Positions 4,532 to 6,887 of a stretch of DNA of 6,887 nt are shown in pieces (position 1 is the first letter of the stretch; each line of letters starts with the position of its first letter). Made by a program: the position numbers and the translations under genes. Below the pieces are notes generated by a model, which had not been told where the DNA came from, did not search any database, and saw only the letters and a program-made list of their open reading frames with translations. The stretch is from Lachnospiraceae bacterium (GTDB lineage: Bacteria; Bacillota; Clostridia; Lachnospirales; Lachnospiraceae): positions 1 to 6,887 of the forward strand of contig JAAVAG010000213.1 in NCBI GenBank assembly GCA_014804185.1, in the 5' to 3' direction.

Positions 4532-5764
4532 TTACAGTTCCACACCGTTTTCCCGCAAAAGCTGTCTTGCGCTCTCCACGGAATCCACGCCCGTTTTATT
4601 TTTAATGGGGGCAAATTCCCTGTTTCTGACTACCTCAAAGGGCAGACAGCTTCCCAGTTCATGAATCATATCAAGCACCAGTCCCTCAAATTTATATCCG
4701 TTGGGAGCCTCCGGCTTGATATGCTCCAGATTCTGATTGATATAGGGAATCTTTTTTTCCACCACGTGCAGAGGCAGCTTCTTCTCCAGCATAATTTTCA
4801 GGTCGCTCTCCCTGAACAGATAATTCAGGATTACGCCGAACCCGTATGCCGGATCGCCTTTCTCATCCTTTGCATCCATCAGTTCCTGCGTCATGTCATA
4901 ATATTCCACAATGGACGGTCTTCCATCTTCCAGGCAGATGGCTCCCACTTTCTCATCCGGCGCGTTTTTCCGCACGACTTTCGCTCCCACCGAGCATTTC
5001 CGGTCTATGGTGGCTCCCACAAACACCGGATCCGCAATGCGCTGCAGCACATTGTCCACCGCAAAGGTGTTCAGCCACTCAATCCCTCTCTCATGCACCA
5101 CGTCCAGAAGGCCCTCCCGTTTCATGGAGACATACCAGCCGCCGTTTCCGTTGGGAGAGGTGGATATTTTCCACTTTTCCTCCATATATATTTTTCCGTC
5201 AAAATCGGAGGCAGGCGCCATCTCCTGTTTAAAGAACCACACATGCTCCTGATCATAGCCGAAAAACGCATGTTCCCGCAAGAAATTCTCCGTGGCTTCT
5301 TTATTTTTGTCACTGGTCATGATAAACAGCGGCACCCACACACCGGCCTCTCTCACCACATCCATCAGGTTGCAGATCAGCCGCTCGAAAATATACATGT
5401 CTTTGGTCAGCCCGATATTATACATTCCCTTGGGATCGTCCGATCCCAGCCTGGTTCCCATGCCGCCAGCCAGCAGAACCGCGCCCACTTTGCCCGCCCG
5501 GATGCTCTCCAGGCCGATAGCGCGGAACTTTTCCTCCTCCGCCCGGATCTCCGGCAGTTCCATGGCGCGAAGCGGGGTGATCTCCCCCCTCTGCAGCAGC
5601 ATCTCCTTGTGTTTCAGGGAATCCACCACGCCAAAATCCGTTTCTTCTATCTGCGCCAGCAGCAGTTCCTGCTGCTGCGGTGTCAGTTCATCGTAATACT
5701 GAAGCAAATGCTCCTGTCCATGCGCTCTCAATTTCGCACGGGCCTGTTCATAATTAATTGTCAT
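4532..5764 (-). CDS. UDPGP-family uridylyltransferase, eukaryotic UAP1-like
   Basis: This 410-residue enzyme is predicted to join UTP to a hexose- or N-acetylhexosamine-1-phosphate, releasing pyrophosphate. Motifs in order are a helical N-terminus (1-90), the nucleotide-binding loop LAGGMGTRLG (98-107) with PKG (111-113), PNGNGG (204-209), the metal-site region VDNVL (236-240), GAKVVRK (260-266), EYYDM (287-291), KKIPY (337-341), IKPEAPNGYKFEGLVLD (349-365) and FAPIKN (384-389). These follow human UAP1/AGX order and wording closely, unlike bacterial GlmU or GalU, so UDP-GlcNAc or UDP-GalNAc is the most likely product; UDP-glucose remains possible. The start at 5762-5764 follows a purine-rich GGAGGAGG. 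It is the first gene of the operon with galE, which supports a linked route to interconvertible UDP-sugars. Confidence 0.9.
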   Translation of the reverse strand: MTINYEQARAKLRAHGQEHLLQYYDELTPQQQELLLAQIEETDFGVVDSLKHKEMLLQRGEITPLRAMELPEIRAEEEKFRAIGLESIRAGKVGAVLLAGGMGTRLGSDDPKGMYNIGLTKDMYIFERLICNLMDVVREAGVWVPLFIMTSDKNKEATENFLREHAFFGYDQEHVWFFKQEMAPASDFDGKIYMEEKWKISTSPNGNGGWYVSMKREGLLDVVHERGIEWLNTFAVDNVLQRIADPVFVGATIDRKCSVGAKVVRKNAPDEKVGAICLEDGRPSIVEYYDMTQELMDAKDEKGDPAYGFGVILNYLFRESDLKIMLEKKLPLHVVEKKIPYINQNLEHIKPEAPNGYKFEGLVLDMIHELGSCLPFEVVRNREFAPIKNKTGVDSVESARQLLRENGVEL

Positions 5765-5793
5765 ACTCCGCCTCCTCCCTTTATGACAATCTT

Positions 5794-5802
5794 ATGATAG
5801 CA
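5794..5802 (-). promoter_or_regulatory. Extended -10 promoter for the pyrophosphorylase-galE operon
   Basis: On the minus strand TGC-TATCAT (5802-5794) is an extended -10 with a 5 of 6 hexamer. No convincing -35 lies 16-18 bases further upstream. Transcription should start about 20 bases before the ATG. Confidence 0.5.
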
Positions 5803-5841
5803 CATATTTACAATAAAAAGAAGATATATATTCATCATTTA

Positions 5842-5870
5842 TTGACATTACATTTTCTCATCTTTATACT
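5842..5870 (+). promoter_or_regulatory. Strong promoter for the lipoprotein gene
   Basis: A perfect TTGACA (5842-5847), a 17-base spacer and TATACT (5865-5870, 5 of 6). Transcription should start near 5877. The promoter is divergent from that of the UDP-sugar operon. Confidence 0.82.
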
Positions 5871-5900
5871 AAAGTTAACACTAATGAAAGGAGTAACTCC

Positions 5901-6605
5901 ATGAAAAGAATTTCTTTATTTTTATTATCCATCCTACTCATTTTTTCTCTATCAGCTTGTTCTGGCATATCCCAAGAAGAATATGATGAACTCTCAAGAG
6001 AATATGATAATCTTCTAAGAGAATACGTTGATTTTCAAAAAAAATATGCTGAACTCAACACTGATAACAATACCTTACAGAAAAATCTGTCCACCTTACA
6101 AGGGGAACTTGCAGATTTACAAGATAAATATGATTCATATAAAGAAAAAATGAAACCATATGAAGATCTTGACATTGCTGAAGCCAAAGCCCGTCAAATT
6201 GAAGCTGACAGGATAATAGCTGAGCAACAAGCCGCTGAAGAAGCCGCTGCTGCTGAAGAGGCTGCACGACTTGCAGCCGAAGAAGCTAAAGGATACGAAA
6301 CTGGTATTACATATAATGACATTGCCCGGAAACCCGATGAATACAAGGGAAAAAAGGTTAAATTTACAGGTAAAGTCATTCAAGTAATTGAGGGTAGTGA
6401 TGTTGTTGTAATCCGCTTTGCTATTAATAAGGATTATAAAAAAATTGTATACTGCGAATATGATCCTTCAATTGTTGATTCCCGTATCCTGGAAGATGAC
6501 ATAATTACAATTTATGGGATTTCTGCTGGCACCTATACATATCAATCGACAATGGGCGGACCAATTACTCTTCCTGCCGTTTTGATTGAACGTATTGACC
6601 AATAA
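5901..6605 (+). CDS. Lipoprotein with coiled coil and C-terminal OB-like domain, function unknown
   Basis: The protein has 234 residues. The ATG at 5901 follows AAGGAG (5888-5893) at 7 bases. A lipoprotein signal (MKRISLFLLSILLIFSLSAC) ends in the lipobox LSAC with Cys20 as the expected lipidated residue, so the product is exported and anchored on the outer face of the membrane. Residues about 24-90 form a heptad-rich coiled coil, followed by an Ala/Glu-rich helical linker (about 91-130). The C-terminal domain (about 133-234) alternates short beta-type stretches (KKVKFTGKVIQVIE, DVVVIRFAI, IITIYGISAG), which resembles the OB-fold tRNA_anti-like domains seen in Firmicute lipoproteins; that assignment is by eye. 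The gene is far more AT-rich than its neighbours: 6421-6480 is 23% GC, while 5461-5520 in the adjacent gene is 70%. This suggests transfer. It is monocistronic with no clear terminator. Confidence 0.87.
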   Translation: MKRISLFLLSILLIFSLSACSGISQEEYDELSREYDNLLREYVDFQKKYAELNTDNNTLQKNLSTLQGELADLQDKYDSYKEKMKPYEDLDIAEAKARQIEADRIIAEQQAAEEAAAAEEAARLAAEEAKGYETGITYNDIARKPDEYKGKKVKFTGKVIQVIEGSDVVVIRFAINKDYKKIVYCEYDPSIVDSRILEDDIITIYGISAGTYTYQSTMGGPITLPAVLIERIDQ

Positions 6606-6665
6606 GTTTCTTAATAACACAAGTTAATCATTCGAGAAATCAAAAAATCTGCTATTTTTTCCACA

Positions 6666-6694
6666 GAGACAAAGCCGGTTGCAGGCCTTGTCTC
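6666..6694 (-). repeat. 11-bp inverted repeat, likely RNA hairpin
   Basis: GAGACAAAGCC (6666-6676) and GGCCTTGTCTC (6684-6694) flank a seven-base loop. The one imperfect position is A-C if transcribed on the plus strand but a G-U wobble on the minus strand, so a minus-strand RNA would fold better. Neither side has a U tract, so it is not a standard terminator. Confidence 0.55.
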
Positions 6695-6777
6695 CATGGG
6701 GAAAATCGACGTACTGCCGATAAAAATAAGTCGACAGGCCGCCATAAAAGCATTATTTTCCTAACTTTTTCATGTCA

Positions 6778-6887
6778 TCAGAGAAATTGTCCACCTGATT
6801 TATTCCACAGGAAACCAGCGCTTTCTATTCTCCTCTTGATATACCATTCCAAAAATTCATTTATGGTCATATTCGGGTCACAGGAAA
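6778..6887 (-). CDS. Possible 3' end of an unidentified minus-strand reading frame
   Basis: From the right edge a frame of about 36 codons runs leftward and ends in two adjacent TGA codons (6778-6780, 6775-6777). The visible residues include DPNMTINEFLEWYIKRRIES and end in GGQFL. The internal ATG at 6868-6870 has no ribosome binding site, so this is more likely the end of a longer protein or a decayed fragment. I do not recognise a family, and a frame this short can occur by chance. Confidence 0.3.
   Translation of the reverse strand, partial: SCDPNMTINEFLEWYIKRRIESAGFLWNKSGGQFL

Larger units (their letters stand above)
6606..6887. other. Dyad-rich stretch without a recognised gene
   Basis: The region holds an AT-only dyad (AAAAAAT at 6642-6648 with ATTTTTT at 6654-6660), a strong 11-bp hairpin (6666-6694), a TCGAC/GTCGA pair (6706-6710 and 6730-6734), and repeated short words: TTCCACAG at 6659 and 6803, CACAGGAAA at 6806 and 6879. 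Short minus-strand frames exist (6611-6745, 44 codons; 6652-6753, 33 codons), but they overlie the hairpins and I do not call them genes. No tRNA, attachment site or complete insertion sequence is visible. Confidence 0.5.

Noticed and set aside
4661..5797. Plus-strand open frame of 378 codons antisense to the pyrophosphorylase
   Set aside because: It is the shadow of a gene with complete UAP1-like motifs, has no promoter or ribosome binding site, and is His/Pro/Arg-rich as expected for antisense translation.
6642..6660. Terminator of the lipoprotein gene
   Set aside because: The dyad is almost entirely A/T and lies 37 bases after the stop. It lacks the GC-rich stem of an intrinsic terminator, although the trailing T run is suggestive.
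6611..6753. Two short minus-strand frames (44 and 33 codons)
   Set aside because: They overlap each other in different frames and lie across strong hairpins. Only the 33-codon frame has a modest AGGA upstream, and neither resembles a known family.
1..6887. CRISPR array, tRNA, rRNA or complete insertion sequence
   Set aside because: No regularly spaced repeats with unique spacers, no cloverleaf-type sequence, and no transposase with terminal inverted repeats were seen on either strand.

Overview
The window looks like chromosomal DNA from a low-to-moderate GC Firmicute, most likely a Lachnospiraceae-type Clostridium. The evidence is strong AGGAGG-type ribosome binding sites, sigma-A promoters (TTGACA-N17-TATAAT types), U-tailed intrinsic terminators, and protein families typical of that group. 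This placement is inferred from sequence character and protein resemblance, not from a search.

Left part (1-1046, minus strand): a two-gene operon reading out of the window. A tail-anchored coiled-coil protein of unknown function (450-1046) is followed 23 bases later by a flavin reductase-like flavoprotein (1-426, C-terminus cut by the window edge). A good promoter lies at 1071-1099. The AT-rich gap 1047-1355 holds no convincing gene. It does hold an unexplained plus-strand regulatory cluster: three TTCATA repeats at exact 11-base spacing, an extended -10 box, a perfect dyad and a hairpin.

Middle (1356-3428): a small alarmone synthetase of the RelP/YwaC type on the minus strand, and divergent from it a conserved 88-residue protein of unknown function, each with its own promoter. 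A PAQR/hemolysin III membrane protein (TrhA) with its own promoter and a foldable leader follows. Its terminator faces the terminator of the next operon, so the two transcription units converge cleanly.

Right-centre (3492-5764, minus strand): a two-gene nucleotide-sugar operon. A eukaryotic-type UDP-N-acetylhexosamine pyrophosphorylase-like uridylyltransferase comes first, then galE. The GalE has Asn at the position of the E. coli Tyr299 gate, so together the pair may make and interconvert UDP-GlcNAc/UDP-GalNAc as well as, or instead of, UDP-Glc/UDP-Gal.

Right end (5842-6887): a strongly AT-rich lipoprotein gene with a coiled coil, an Ala/Glu-rich linker and a C-terminal beta-rich domain, probably transferred in. 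After it come about 280 bases of dyad-rich DNA without a recognised gene, with the end of a possible minus-strand reading frame at the edge. I see no CRISPR array, tRNA, rRNA, complete mobile element or defence system.
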